Origin: Plesiocystis pacifica SIR-1
GTDB lineage: Bacteria > Myxococcota_A > Polyangia > Nannocystales > Nannocystaceae
Direction: 5' to 3'
DNA: 61,669 nt
NCBI RefSeq assembly: GCF_000170895.1
Contig: NZ_ABCS01000063.1
Span: 1 to 61,669 of the forward strand
The notes beneath the pieces are model-generated. The model searched no databases. It saw only the letters and a program-made list of their open reading frames with translations, and was not told the origin of the DNA. The position numbers and the translations under genes were made by a program. Position 1 is the stretch's first letter. Each line of letters opens with the position of its first letter. Shown here piece by piece: positions 39,406-47,494 of the stretch.

Positions 39406-40062
39406 TCAGGGGTTGAGCAGGCGGACCATGGCCCAGGACAAGCTCTCCTCGGGCGGGCCGCCGCAGCTGGGGAGCTCCCGGGCCTGGCCGAGCAGGAAGA
39501 TCCACGGGTCCGTCCCGATCTCCACGTCGACTCGCTGTTGCTGCCCGCGAAGATCGGACCGTTGTCCGGTTGGTTCAAAGACAGCGCCGCGGCCTCGTAG
39601 TAGCAGTCGTCGTCGTCCTCATCGATGACGGTCTTGCCCTCGAGCTCGAAGCACAGCTCGGTCATGTTCTGGCCGGCGAGCACGACCGGGATCAGCTCGA
39701 GGTAGTCGACGCAGGGGCCGAGGTTGGTCGAGCCGAACTCGATCTCGACCTCGCCGCAGCCCGTGCAGTCCGGCTTTTGGCAGCGCTGGCCCTCGAGCAC
39801 GCCGGGCTCGAGGCTCAGGTCGGCGACCTGCGTGAGCACGCACTGGAGCTCGAAGCTCGCGCAGGGCTCGCGCCCTGCTCCGCGCCCGGGCCCATCTCAT
39901 CCGCCCCTCGCCCTCGTCTCCGCGCTCTTCGGAGCCCTCCGCGACCGCGTCTTCCCCCGCCAGCTCCTGGTAGGAGAAGTCCGGGTTCGTCATGGTGCAG
40001 CCTCCTGCTGCCCAACCCGCGACGCCCAGCATCCATGCCGTCGCTCGAAATTTCATACTCAT
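39406..40062 (-). pseudogene. Frameshifted lipoprotein gene
   Basis: The start codes for a lipoprotein leader (MKFRATAWMLGVAGWAAGGC) and linker (NPDFSYQELAGEDAVAEG). Coding then moves through the other two frames and returns. Near 39900 it shifts to ADEMGPGAEQGA, near 39870 to EPCASFELQCVLTQV...CYYEAAALSLNQPDNGPIFAG, and near 39550 back to QQQRVDVEIGTDPWIFLLGQ...SWAMVRLLNP and a stop. Each step is a one-base loss at or near a G or C run, so the total is three bases and the outer frame matches. Read this way it is a protein of about 219 aa with six or more Cys, function unknown. It may be a true pseudogene or a product of indel errors in the assembly. Confidence 0.75.
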
Positions 40063-40373
40063 TGCCTACCACGAGTTTTGCCAATTGCCCGCTCGCTCTA
40101 TGATGATTCCAGGGAGCATTCCCATCGACACACCGCTGCCCTTCGAATGCGAGCCATGCTTGCCAATGACGCGAAATCGGCAGGCCACGCCGGACTGCAC
40201 CTTCGACCACCGCAGCCACCTTGGAGCCAGGCGCTGGCGAGAGCTCTCGCCACCCCGCGCCCTTCGCGAGCGAACGCGCGCCCCCCACCGCGCCTGAACG
40301 TCGCTCTGTCGGCCTTGAGCTTCAATACGCCACAGCTGGGCGCTCGGCACCTGTCTTGCACATCTGCCCAGCG
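40063..40373. other. 311-bp divergent intergenic region
   Basis: It lies between the frameshifted lipoprotein gene (minus) and a small membrane protein gene (plus). It is less GC-rich than its surroundings near 40060-40110 and contains CCAATTGCC-type sequence. No clear promoter pair or gene is seen. Confidence 0.4.
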
Positions 40374-40847
40374 ATGCTCGAAGCCGTCGAGTCGCTGCTC
40401 CCCTCGATGTTGGTCATCACCGCGCTGCTCGCGGTCTTCGCCCTGCTCCTGCTGCGCCGCAGCGGTCTCGAGCTCGGGGCTGCGGACGACTTCGACGATC
40501 AACTCGCCCGGGCCCGCGCGGCCCAGGGCGCCCAGTCCAGGCGCTCCCGCGGCGCGACCACCCAGCGCTTCGACGCGCCCCCTCGCCCCCGCGTCGCCGC
40601 GCCTCGCCCAAGCCCCGCCCGCGCCGGCATGGACACCGTCCGGCTCTACTCCGGGGTGACCTCGAAGCTGCTCCACTGCCCGCCGAGCCGCCGCGAGCAC
40701 GGCCTGCCGAGCTTCTCCCTCGACATGACCCCGATCGTGCTCGAGCCCTGCGCCGTCGCCCTGCCCCCCGCGGCCACGCCGGCCCAGACCCAGGTCCCCG
40801 CGCTCGCTGCCCGCCGACCAGGGCGCGTCTACATCCGCCGGAGCTGA
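40374..40847 (+). CDS. Small single-pass membrane protein, unknown
   Basis: A 157-aa protein with one transmembrane helix near the N-terminus (MLVITALLAVFALLLLRR, about 12-29). A basic/acidic region and a Pro/Ala/Arg-rich cytoplasmic tail follow, containing RLYSGVTSKLLHCPPSRRE and SFSLDMTPIVLEPCAVALPP. No family is recognised. It is 38 nt upstream of the potassium channel gene in the same direction. The start is ATG 40374; the upstream extension in frame to 40221 is Pro/Arg-rich and unlikely to be coding. Confidence 0.6.
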   Translation: MLEAVESLLPSMLVITALLAVFALLLLRRSGLELGAADDFDDQLARARAAQGAQSRRSRGATTQRFDAPPRPRVAAPRPSPARAGMDTVRLYSGVTSKLLHCPPSRREHGLPSFSLDMTPIVLEPCAVALPPAATPAQTQVPALAARRPGRVYIRRS

Positions 40848-40885
40848 CTCGGAGCGGGGCGCCGTACAATGCCCGGGCGCCGGGC

Positions 40886-41926
40886 ATGCCGACCCTCGAC
40901 AACAAGCACCTCGACGAGCAGAGCCAGGGGCTCGCCCGCGCCTTCGGGCTGATCGCCCTGGTGTTCGGCATCGGGGTGGTCGGCTACGCGATCATGGGCG
41001 GCCGCGACGCGACCTTCGTCGACGCGGTCTACATGACCATGATCACCCTGACGACCGTCGGCTACGGGGAGATCATCGACCTCGGCACCGGCGGGCGGCT
41101 GTTCACCATGGCCCTGCTGGTCGTGGGCGTGGGCAGCTTCGTGTACTTTTTTTCGAACCTCACGGCCTTCATCGTCGAGGGCAACCTCGACCGGATCCTC
41201 TGGAGGCGAAAGATGCGGCGCTCCATCAACGCCATCGACAAGCACTTCATCATCTGCGGCGCGGGGCCGACGGCCCGCCACATGCTGCTCGAGCTCGAGG
41301 CGACCGAGCGCCCCTTCCTGCTCGTGGCCGACGACGAGGTCGCGGCCCGGAGCATGCTCGAGGAGCTCGAGATCGACTGCCCGGTGGTCATCGGCGACGC
41401 GACCGACGACGCGGTGCTCGAGCGCGCCGGCATCCACCGCGCCCGGGGCCTGTGCGCGGCCGAGGCCGGCGACAAGGACAACCTGCTGATCACCGTGACC
41501 GCGCACATGCTCCACTCGAGCTTGCGCATCGTCGCCCACTGCACCGACCTGCGCGTGGCCCAGAAGCTGCGCCGCGCGGGGGCCGACGCCGTCGTCTCGC
41601 CCAACATGATCGGCGGCCTGCGCCTGGTCTCGGAGCTGATCCGCCCCGACGCCGTGTCCTTCCTCGACACCATGCTGCGCGACAAGGACAAGCGCCTGCG
41701 CGTCGAAGAGGTGCCCATGGTCGAGGGCGCCAAGGCCCTCGGCCGGAGCATCGGCGAGCTGCGCCGCGACGACCTCGAGGGCGTGCTGATCGTCGCCGTA
41801 CGCGACGCCCAGGCCGACTCGTGGACCTTCCACCCCCACGACGACCTGCGCCTCGAAGCGGGCTCGAGCGTGGTGTTCATGGGTGGACCCGAGGCGCGCC
41901 GCCTCGCCGAGCAGACCTGGGGATAG
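40886..41926 (+). CDS. Potassium channel with RCK (TrkA-N/TrkA-C) domains
   Basis: A 346-aa inner-membrane channel subunit. Two transmembrane helices flank the pore loop with filter TVGYGE (57-62). The first RCK lobe follows at about 112-235 (FIICGAGPTARHMLLELE, a Rossmann GxGxxG-like site; VVIGDATDD), then a TrkA-C domain (LEGVLIVAVRD, LEAGSSVVFMGG). This is the MthK/Kch layout, and ligand (nucleotide or Ca2+) gating is expected. A -10-like TACAAT at 40865-40870 lies 15 nt upstream of the ATG. Confidence 0.94.
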   Translation: MPTLDNKHLDEQSQGLARAFGLIALVFGIGVVGYAIMGGRDATFVDAVYMTMITLTTVGYGEIIDLGTGGRLFTMALLVVGVGSFVYFFSNLTAFIVEGNLDRILWRRKMRRSINAIDKHFIICGAGPTARHMLLELEATERPFLLVADDEVAARSMLEELEIDCPVVIGDATDDAVLERAGIHRARGLCAAEAGDKDNLLITVTAHMLHSSLRIVAHCTDLRVAQKLRRAGADAVVSPNMIGGLRLVSELIRPDAVSFLDTMLRDKDKRLRVEEVPMVEGAKALGRSIGELRRDDLEGVLIVAVRDAQADSWTFHPHDDLRLEAGSSVVFMGGPEARRLAEQTWG

Positions 41927-42032
41927 GCCGGTCCCTCAGGCCGCTCGGGCGCGAAGCTGTGTAATCTCAACCGGGGTAGCTCCTGCGAGGCTAGCGCTTG
42001 CGAGGGCGGAGACAGCGCGCTAAGCCGCGTGC

Positions 42033-43148
42033 GTGCTCCTCCTCGCTACTTTCGCGCTCGGGCTCGGCTCGCCCGCGCCTTTGGAGCGCGGCGATGCGGG
42101 CGATGCGGAGGCTCCGATGCTCGCCCTCGACTGGTCGAGCGCCGCTGAGTGCCCCGGCCGCGAGGTCGTCGTCGAAGGGCTCCAGGCGATGATGCCGGCG
42201 CTGCTCGTGCCGCCCGCCGTCGCCGAGGCGCTGCCCGAGCAGCTGCGGGTCACGGGGGCCCTCGAGGCCCTTCCCGATGGGGGCTACGAGGTCCAGCTCG
42301 CGTTCGCGCGCGGGGACGATCGAGACGCGCGCAGCTTCCAGGGCCCCGACTGCGGCTCCTTGACCCGCGCGGCCACGCTGGTCATCGCGGTCGCCCTGGA
42401 TCCCGTCGAGACGGCCGAACACGTCGGCCCCCTCGACGCCCGCGAAGATCCGCCAGCGCCGGCGCCCGTCCAAAAACCCAAGCTCGTCCCCGAGCCAGAG
42501 CCAGCCCTCGCACCCGAACCCAAGCCAGCGCTCGAGCTGCCCGTAGAACCAACCACGCTCGAACCAGCTCGAGAGCCCCCACCGCGCGAGCGTCGACGGC
42601 CTCCCCGCTCCGGCGACGCCCGCGGCCCGAGCCCGCTGGGCGGCAGCGTCGGCGTGCGCATCGGCGGCGGCCTCGGTCCCGTCGACGCGGCAACGACCCA
42701 GCTCGGCCTCGACCTGGCGCTGGCGAGCGGGCGCTGGCGCGTGGACCTGCTCGGCCTGTGGATGCCGCCCAGGGAGCTCGCAGCCAGCGTCGGCCCCAGC
42801 GACAACCGGGTCCGCTTCGACAGCTTCCTCGTCGGCGCCCACGGCTGCGGCGTGCCCAGCTGGCGGACCCTGGAGTTCCCGCTGTGCGCCGGCGTCGAGG
42901 CTGGAGCCACGCGGGGCGTCGGCGTGGACCCGACCCCCGACCCGCGCGAGGCCGCGCTGCCCTGGGTCACCCTGACGCCGGGCGCCGGCCTGCGCTGGGT
43001 CGCCTCCCCGCGCGTCGCCGTGGGCTTCGACCTCGCCGCCCCGATCAGCCTCGTCCGCGGGGGCTTTCGCATCAACGAGCTCGTCGTCCAACGCCTCGCC
43101 CCCGTGGGCGCCCGGGGCCTCGTCGCGGTCGATGTGCGTTTTCCCTGA
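42033..43148 (+). CDS. Secreted/outer-membrane protein of ECF cassette
   Basis: A 371-aa protein starting at GTG 42033 with a short signal peptide (LLLATFALGLGSPAP). It has an N-terminal domain containing two Cys (SSAAECPGREV...FQGPDCGSLTRAA), a Pro/Glu/Lys-rich spacer of about 60 residues and a C-terminal domain of amphipathic strands (GSVGVRIGGGLGPVD, RWRVDLLGLWMPP, LVAVDVRFP) like a small outer-membrane barrel. It precedes an ECF sigma factor and a membrane protein in the same direction, a three-gene cassette seen repeatedly in myxobacterial genomes. It is probably an envelope sensor or output of that sigma factor. Name unknown. Confidence 0.65.
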   Translation: MLLLATFALGLGSPAPLERGDAGDAEAPMLALDWSSAAECPGREVVVEGLQAMMPALLVPPAVAEALPEQLRVTGALEALPDGGYEVQLAFARGDDRDARSFQGPDCGSLTRAATLVIAVALDPVETAEHVGPLDAREDPPAPAPVQKPKLVPEPEPALAPEPKPALELPVEPTTLEPAREPPPRERRRPPRSGDARGPSPLGGSVGVRIGGGLGPVDAATTQLGLDLALASGRWRVDLLGLWMPPRELAASVGPSDNRVRFDSFLVGAHGCGVPSWRTLEFPLCAGVEAGATRGVGVDPTPDPREAALPWVTLTPGAGLRWVASPRVAVGFDLAAPISLVRGGFRINELVVQRLAPVGARGLVAVDVRFP

Positions 43149-43180
43149 GCCCCCCATGACGAATCTCCGCCGAGCCGGGC

Positions 43181-43741
43181 ATGGTTGGCCTGATGGCCCG
43201 CGGCACCCCAGCGGCTAGCGCCCTCAGCGACGAGTTCAAGGCGCTCTACCGCGCGCAGTTCGCCTTTGTCTGGCGCCTGCAGCTGCACTTCGGCGTGCCC
43301 GAGCACCAGGTCGAGGACGCGGTCCAGGACGTGTTCGTCGTGGTCCACCGGCGCCTCGCCGACTGGGACGGCCGCTCGCCGCGGTCGTGGCTCTACGGCA
43401 TCGCCCGCCGCGTCGCCTCCAACCACCGCCGCCGGAGCGCCCGCCACCAGCGCAAGATCGAGGCGCTGCCCGAGCCCAGAGACCCCGCCCTCGAGGGACG
43501 CATCGAAGACCGCGAGCTCCTGCGCACCATCGAGGCGGCGCTCGCAGGGCTCGACCCAGGGCCACGCACGGCCTTCGTGCTCACGGAGATCGAAGGCATG
43601 AGCGCGCGCGAGATCGCCGAGCTCGTCGACGCCAGCCCCAACACGATCGCGTCGCGCTTGCGCAAGGCCCGGGCCCACGTCGCCGCGGCCCTCGCCGAGC
43701 TCGACGGCGATCTCGCCCGCAACCGGAGGTCCCATGGCTGA
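43181..43741 (+). CDS. ECF-type RNA polymerase sigma factor
   Basis: A 186-aa sigma factor with only regions 2 and 4. Region 2 runs from FKALYRAQFAFVWRLQLHFG through QVEDAVQDVFVVVHRRL to RSWLYGIARRVASNHRR. Region 4 has LDPGPRTAFVLTEIEGMSAREIAELVDASPNTIASRLRKARAHV, with the helix-turn-helix. The start may be ATG 43181 or 43193. The stop overlaps the start of the next gene by 8 nt, so the downstream membrane protein is co-translated and probably its anti-sigma factor. Confidence 0.92.
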   Translation: MVGLMARGTPAASALSDEFKALYRAQFAFVWRLQLHFGVPEHQVEDAVQDVFVVVHRRLADWDGRSPRSWLYGIARRVASNHRRRSARHQRKIEALPEPRDPALEGRIEDRELLRTIEAALAGLDPGPRTAFVLTEIEGMSAREIAELVDASPNTIASRLRKARAHVAAALAELDGDLARNRRSHG

Positions 43742-44546
43742 GCACGACCCACGAATCGAAGCCCGAATGACGCGCAGCGTGGAGCTCTTGCGGGCGCGTC
43801 GAGAGCCCCGGATGGGCGCCGAGGATCGGATCCTCGCCCAGCTCGAGGCCACCGTGGGCGGGACGCCTGACGGCGGGGGCTCGGACGGGGCCGGACCCCA
43901 GGGCGGAGCCGGGAGCGGCGGGGCAGGAGCGGGGCCCCTCTACGCGGCGAAGATCGTCCTCGCGACCGCGACGCTCACAGCCCTGGGCCTCGGCGCCCTG
44001 CGCCTCGGCGCGGTCTTGCTGGGCCCCTCGCCCGCTCCGAGCCCGGCCCGGAGCGCCCGCGCCGAGGCCCCGCCACCCGCCACGGCTCCCGCTTTGACGC
44101 CCACCGAGGCGCCCGTCGACGCCGCCCCATCGAGCCAGCCCGTCGCCGATGAGTCCGAACGGCCGCCCGCCTCGGTCCATGGAAACGCGAAGGCAAGCAC
44201 GCCGCCGCGAACGGCCCCGGAGGACTCGGGCACCTCGGCCAACGCGGACGCGGTCGCGGCCGAGCTCGCGCTCATCGAGGCCGCCCGCGCGGCCGAGGGA
44301 CCCCGCGCCGTCATCGAGCGGCTCGAGGCCCACGCCCGCGAGTTCCCCGAGGGCTTGCTGGCCGACGAGCGCGAGCTGCTGTGGACCCTCGCGGACTGCG
44401 AGCGCGGCCAACTCGACGCCGCGACGACGCGCGCCCGCAGCTTCATCGAGCGCCGCCCGAGCTCGCCGCTCGTCGACCGCATGCTCCACGCCTGCCCCGA
44501 GCTCGAAGCGCGGATGACGAAAGCCGACCAAGCTGGACATGGCTGA
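43734..44546 (+). CDS. Single-pass membrane protein, putative anti-sigma factor
   Basis: A 270-aa protein: a cytoplasmic N-terminus of about 75 residues (EARMTRSVELLRARREPRMG), a Gly-rich stretch, one transmembrane helix (KIVLATATLTALGLGALRLGAVLL, about 83-106), an Ala/Pro linker and a periplasmic helical domain with TPR-like helices (ELALIEAARAAEGPRAVIERLEAHAREFPEG). It overlaps the sigma gene by 8 nt. Position and topology suit an anti-sigma factor, but the usual zinc-binding HxxxCxxC is absent. That makes this a positional inference only. Confidence 0.65.
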   Translation: MAEHDPRIEARMTRSVELLRARREPRMGAEDRILAQLEATVGGTPDGGGSDGAGPQGGAGSGGAGAGPLYAAKIVLATATLTALGLGALRLGAVLLGPSPAPSPARSARAEAPPPATAPALTPTEAPVDAAPSSQPVADESERPPASVHGNAKASTPPRTAPEDSGTSANADAVAAELALIEAARAAEGPRAVIERLEAHAREFPEGLLADERELLWTLADCERGQLDAATTRARSFIERRPSSPLVDRMLHACPELEARMTKADQAGHG

Positions 44547-44584
44547 GCCGAGGGCACGACGCCCGGAAAGCGAACTAGCCAAGC

Positions 44585-45637
44585 ATGAACATGAGGACAC
44601 CGACCTACGGTCTCGCCTTCGCCACCGCGCTCGTGGGAGCCGCCTGCGTCGTCGGCTACCCGCCCGTGGGTGGCGACGACGCCAGCGACGGCCAGGACAC
44701 GACCGACGCGAGCGAGGACGACGCCACCACGGACACCAGCGAAGACGACGCGAGCACGGGCACCGACGGGACCGAGGACGGCGAGACCACGGACACCGAC
44801 AGCAGCGAAGAAGACGCCAGCACAGAAGAGGACGCGAGCACGGAGGACACCACGACCGGCGGTGGCGAGGGCTGCGTCCCCGTCGACGACGGCCTGTTCC
44901 AGTTCGAGATCGGCCTCGACGGGCAGTCCGTCGGGCAGACCACCCTCGACGAGGGCTGCACCATCGCCGAGGTCAACGAGGACGACGGGCTCCAGCTCGT
45001 GCTCGACTGCTTCAGCGGCACCCTCGAGCTCTCGATGTCGGGCAGCCCCGCGATCGAGCCCCTCGGCACGGTCGGCGATCCCGTCGCCCTGTGGCTGCAC
45101 ACGAGCATGACCGCCGAGACCTGGATGCGCATCGACTACCCCGAGCGCGACGCGAGCCGCTTTGTGATCTACGGCGGGACCCTGGCGCCCGACGACGCCT
45201 ACTTCCCGCTGCCCTGGGGGCTGGCCCCCGTCGACGCCTGCGAGCCCCACGACGACGGCTGCCTGTTCCTCGCCGCGGAGACCCTCGGCGTGAGCTTCGA
45301 GGGCCAGGAGCTCGAGGTCGGCGACAGCGACTACGGCGAGATCACCTTCGACAACTTGCCCGTGCCCGTCCCCGAGCTGCGCATGTGGGTCGACCGCGCC
45401 TTCCAGGTGACGGGGGGCCACCGGGACTGCCTGCCCGAGATCGAGAGCACCTTCGGCTACCGCCTCCACCTGACCTCCGTCGGGCGCCCCGTCGAGGGCG
45501 ACACCTGCGACCCCGGCCTGCAAGAGCCCTGCGCGACGGGGCTGCACTGCTGCTACCCCTGCGGGATCCCGGACTGCGACTTCCTGTGTACGGCCGAGGA
45601 CTCGAACACCATGGAGTGCCCCCCGCCCGCGCCCTGA
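44585..45637 (+). CDS. Lipoprotein with acidic linker, unknown
   Basis: A 350-aa protein with leader to LVGAACVVG, then about 65 residues almost entirely Asp, Thr, Ser and Glu (DDASDGQDTTDASEDDATTD...). A globular beta-rich domain of about 220 residues follows, with a Cys-rich end (CATGLHCCYPCGIPDCDFLC). The linker type is the one shared by the lipoproteins at 21537 and 27244. No enzymatic motif is visible. The start is ATG 44585 or 44591. It is a monocistronic-looking gene between the sigma cassette and the convergent solute-binding protein gene. Confidence 0.7.
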   Translation: MNMRTPTYGLAFATALVGAACVVGYPPVGGDDASDGQDTTDASEDDATTDTSEDDASTGTDGTEDGETTDTDSSEEDASTEEDASTEDTTTGGGEGCVPVDDGLFQFEIGLDGQSVGQTTLDEGCTIAEVNEDDGLQLVLDCFSGTLELSMSGSPAIEPLGTVGDPVALWLHTSMTAETWMRIDYPERDASRFVIYGGTLAPDDAYFPLPWGLAPVDACEPHDDGCLFLAAETLGVSFEGQELEVGDSDYGEITFDNLPVPVPELRMWVDRAFQVTGGHRDCLPEIESTFGYRLHLTSVGRPVEGDTCDPGLQEPCATGLHCCYPCGIPDCDFLCTAEDSNTMECPPPAP

Positions 45638-45662
45638 TCGCGACCCCCCAGGCTTCGCGGAC

Positions 45663-47135
45663 CTAGCCGATGGACAGGTCCGCGAAGTAGGGGATCCCCT
45701 GGGCGCCCAGATCGAAGTCGCGGACGTGCCAGCCGTGCACGGCCACGCTCGCGCCGTACATCAGCGGGACGAGGGGGCAGCACTCCTCGAAGCGCTGGTT
45801 GACCCCGGCGATCTGCGTCGCGTCAGCGCGCGCCCGAGCCAGGGCGCGATCCATGTCCGGGTCGCGGAAGCGGCCGATGTTGGTCGAGCTGGCCATCGCC
45901 GCGTCGACGGCGGCGCTGCGCTTGGACGAGAGCAAGGCCGCGAGGAAGTCGACGGGGTCGGGGTTCTCGGCGATGTGCCCCGACAAGATGAGGTCGTGGT
46001 GGCCGCGCCGGACCGCCTCGAAGAAGGCCTGGGGGCTCGCCGCTCGTTCGACCTCGACCTTCACGCCGACGGCCTCGAACTGCTCGACGAGCACCGCCGC
46101 GACCTCTGCCGGCGCGGGGAGGTAAGGCCGCGGCCCCCACACCGTCAGCATCTTCAGGCGCGTGGGTCGGTCGGGGATCTCGGCGAGGGCCGCGGCCGCC
46201 GTCTCGGCGCCGTACTTGGGCAAGCTGCGCTCGGTCGGGGCCATCGCCGGCGGCAGCACCCCGCGGGCGGCGAAGGCCGCCGGGTTGTCGTGGCACACCC
46301 GCGCGACCTGCCAGGGGTCGATGGCCGACGACAGCGCCCGCCGGACCGCGGCGTTGCGCAAGGATCGACGCTCGCAGTTGAACGACAAAAAGGCCGTGCT
46401 CTGCCCGGGCTGGTAGACCTTGCGCACGCCCTGCAGGCCCTTGGCGACGTCGCGGGGGAGCATCAGGGTGAAGTCGACCTCCCCAGACTCGACGGCCTCG
46501 CGCAGCGCCGTCGGTCGCCCGCGCTCGTCGACGGGGTAGACCCGGAAGGCGATGCGCTCGATGGTCGGCTTGCGGCGATCGCCCGGCTCCCAGTGGGGGT
46601 TGCGGGTCAGGATCAACACCTCACCGCTCGCGCCCTGGCTCTCCTCGGCGATCATGTAGGGCCCGGTGCCGACCCAAAAGCCCGCGCCTCGCTTGCCGAT
46701 GATGCTCCAGATCTGCGCGAGCTGAAATTCGATGTCGACGTCGTCGACGAGGGTCGAGAACTGCACCCGCCCCGAGCCCGCCGCCTTGATGCGCGTGACC
46801 TCGCGCAGGGTCGCGACCCGGCCCAGCGAGCGCGCGACGTCCTCCGGCTGGACCGGGCGCCCGTCGGAGAAGCGCAGGCCCTCGGCCAGGCGCGTGGTGT
46901 AGCGCGGCTTGCCGTTGAGCCCCATGGTCTCCATTCGCACGGGCTGCGCGAGGAATCGTGGGTCATGGCGCAGCTCGCCCTCGACCCGGCGATAGAGGCT
47001 CTCGAAGCACTGCTGGCGCACGACCACGCCGAACAGCTCCTGCGCCTCCCAGGGGTCGAGTCCCTCCCAGCTGCCGAGCATGCCGACCGTCAAGGTGGTT
47101 GGGTCGAAGGCTCGAGATTTGGGCGGTCGCGGCAC
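45663..47135 (-). CDS. Orphan extracellular solute-binding protein, family 5
   Basis: A 490-aa protein of the DppA/OppA/NikA family. It has the opening LTVGMLGSWEGLDPWEAQELFG, YTTRLAEGLRFSDGRPVQPEDVARSL, GTGPYMI, AFLSFNCERRSLRNAAVRRALSSAID (family signature) and GHHDLILSGHIAENPDPVDFL. Typical members are exported, but here the N-terminus (MPRPPKSRAFDPTTL) lacks a signal peptide, and no ABC permease or ATPase is nearby. Upstream codons do not restore a signal. It starts at GTG 47135. It may be a cytoplasmic binding protein or sensor, or have lost its leader. Confidence 0.85.
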   Translation of the reverse strand: MPRPPKSRAFDPTTLTVGMLGSWEGLDPWEAQELFGVVVRQQCFESLYRRVEGELRHDPRFLAQPVRMETMGLNGKPRYTTRLAEGLRFSDGRPVQPEDVARSLGRVATLREVTRIKAAGSGRVQFSTLVDDVDIEFQLAQIWSIIGKRGAGFWVGTGPYMIAEESQGASGEVLILTRNPHWEPGDRRKPTIERIAFRVYPVDERGRPTALREAVESGEVDFTLMLPRDVAKGLQGVRKVYQPGQSTAFLSFNCERRSLRNAAVRRALSSAIDPWQVARVCHDNPAAFAARGVLPPAMAPTERSLPKYGAETAAAALAEIPDRPTRLKMLTVWGPRPYLPAPAEVAAVLVEQFEAVGVKVEVERAASPQAFFEAVRRGHHDLILSGHIAENPDPVDFLAALLSSKRSAAVDAAMASSTNIGRFRDPDMDRALARARADATQIAGVNQRFEECCPLVPLMYGASVAVHGWHVRDFDLGAQGIPYFADLSIG

Positions 47136-47494
47136 GATGGAGCCATTGTTTCAGACCTCACCAATCCCAGCAAAGGTCGCGGCGACGCCAGCTGAGGGCC
47201 CACCGACGCGGCCTGCGACGCGGGTTGGGAACACCGGTCACCCGCTCGGGGTCGACGATGCATGCCCACCCAGCGGCCGGCCCGAGCGCAGGGTGCGTGG
47301 AATGGCGCGCGCAGGTCGAGCCTCCGCGGCGCTCGTCAATTCCAGCGCTGCGGACGAACCGACGGGCGGGGCCGCACCGCAAACTGTCGAGATCTCGCAT
47401 GTGAGCACTGGCGAAAAGTACAAAGCACGACGGACCTCAACCTGCGTGTGCACTCGTCGAGATTCGGTATATGTTTCTGACAGCGCGTCCCAGC
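47136..47494. other. 359-bp divergent intergenic region
   Basis: No gene is seen. At its right end a -10-like TATATG (47469-47474) overlaps an upstream ATG (47471), so the TIR-like gene is started at 47495. At its left end an ACAAT sequence lies about 9 nt before the GTG of the solute-binding protein. The remainder is GC-rich without clear structure. Confidence 0.4.

Noticed and set aside
47136..47470. Possible small RNA or tRNA in the intergenic region
   Set aside because: No cloverleaf, T-loop motif or terminator could be found.
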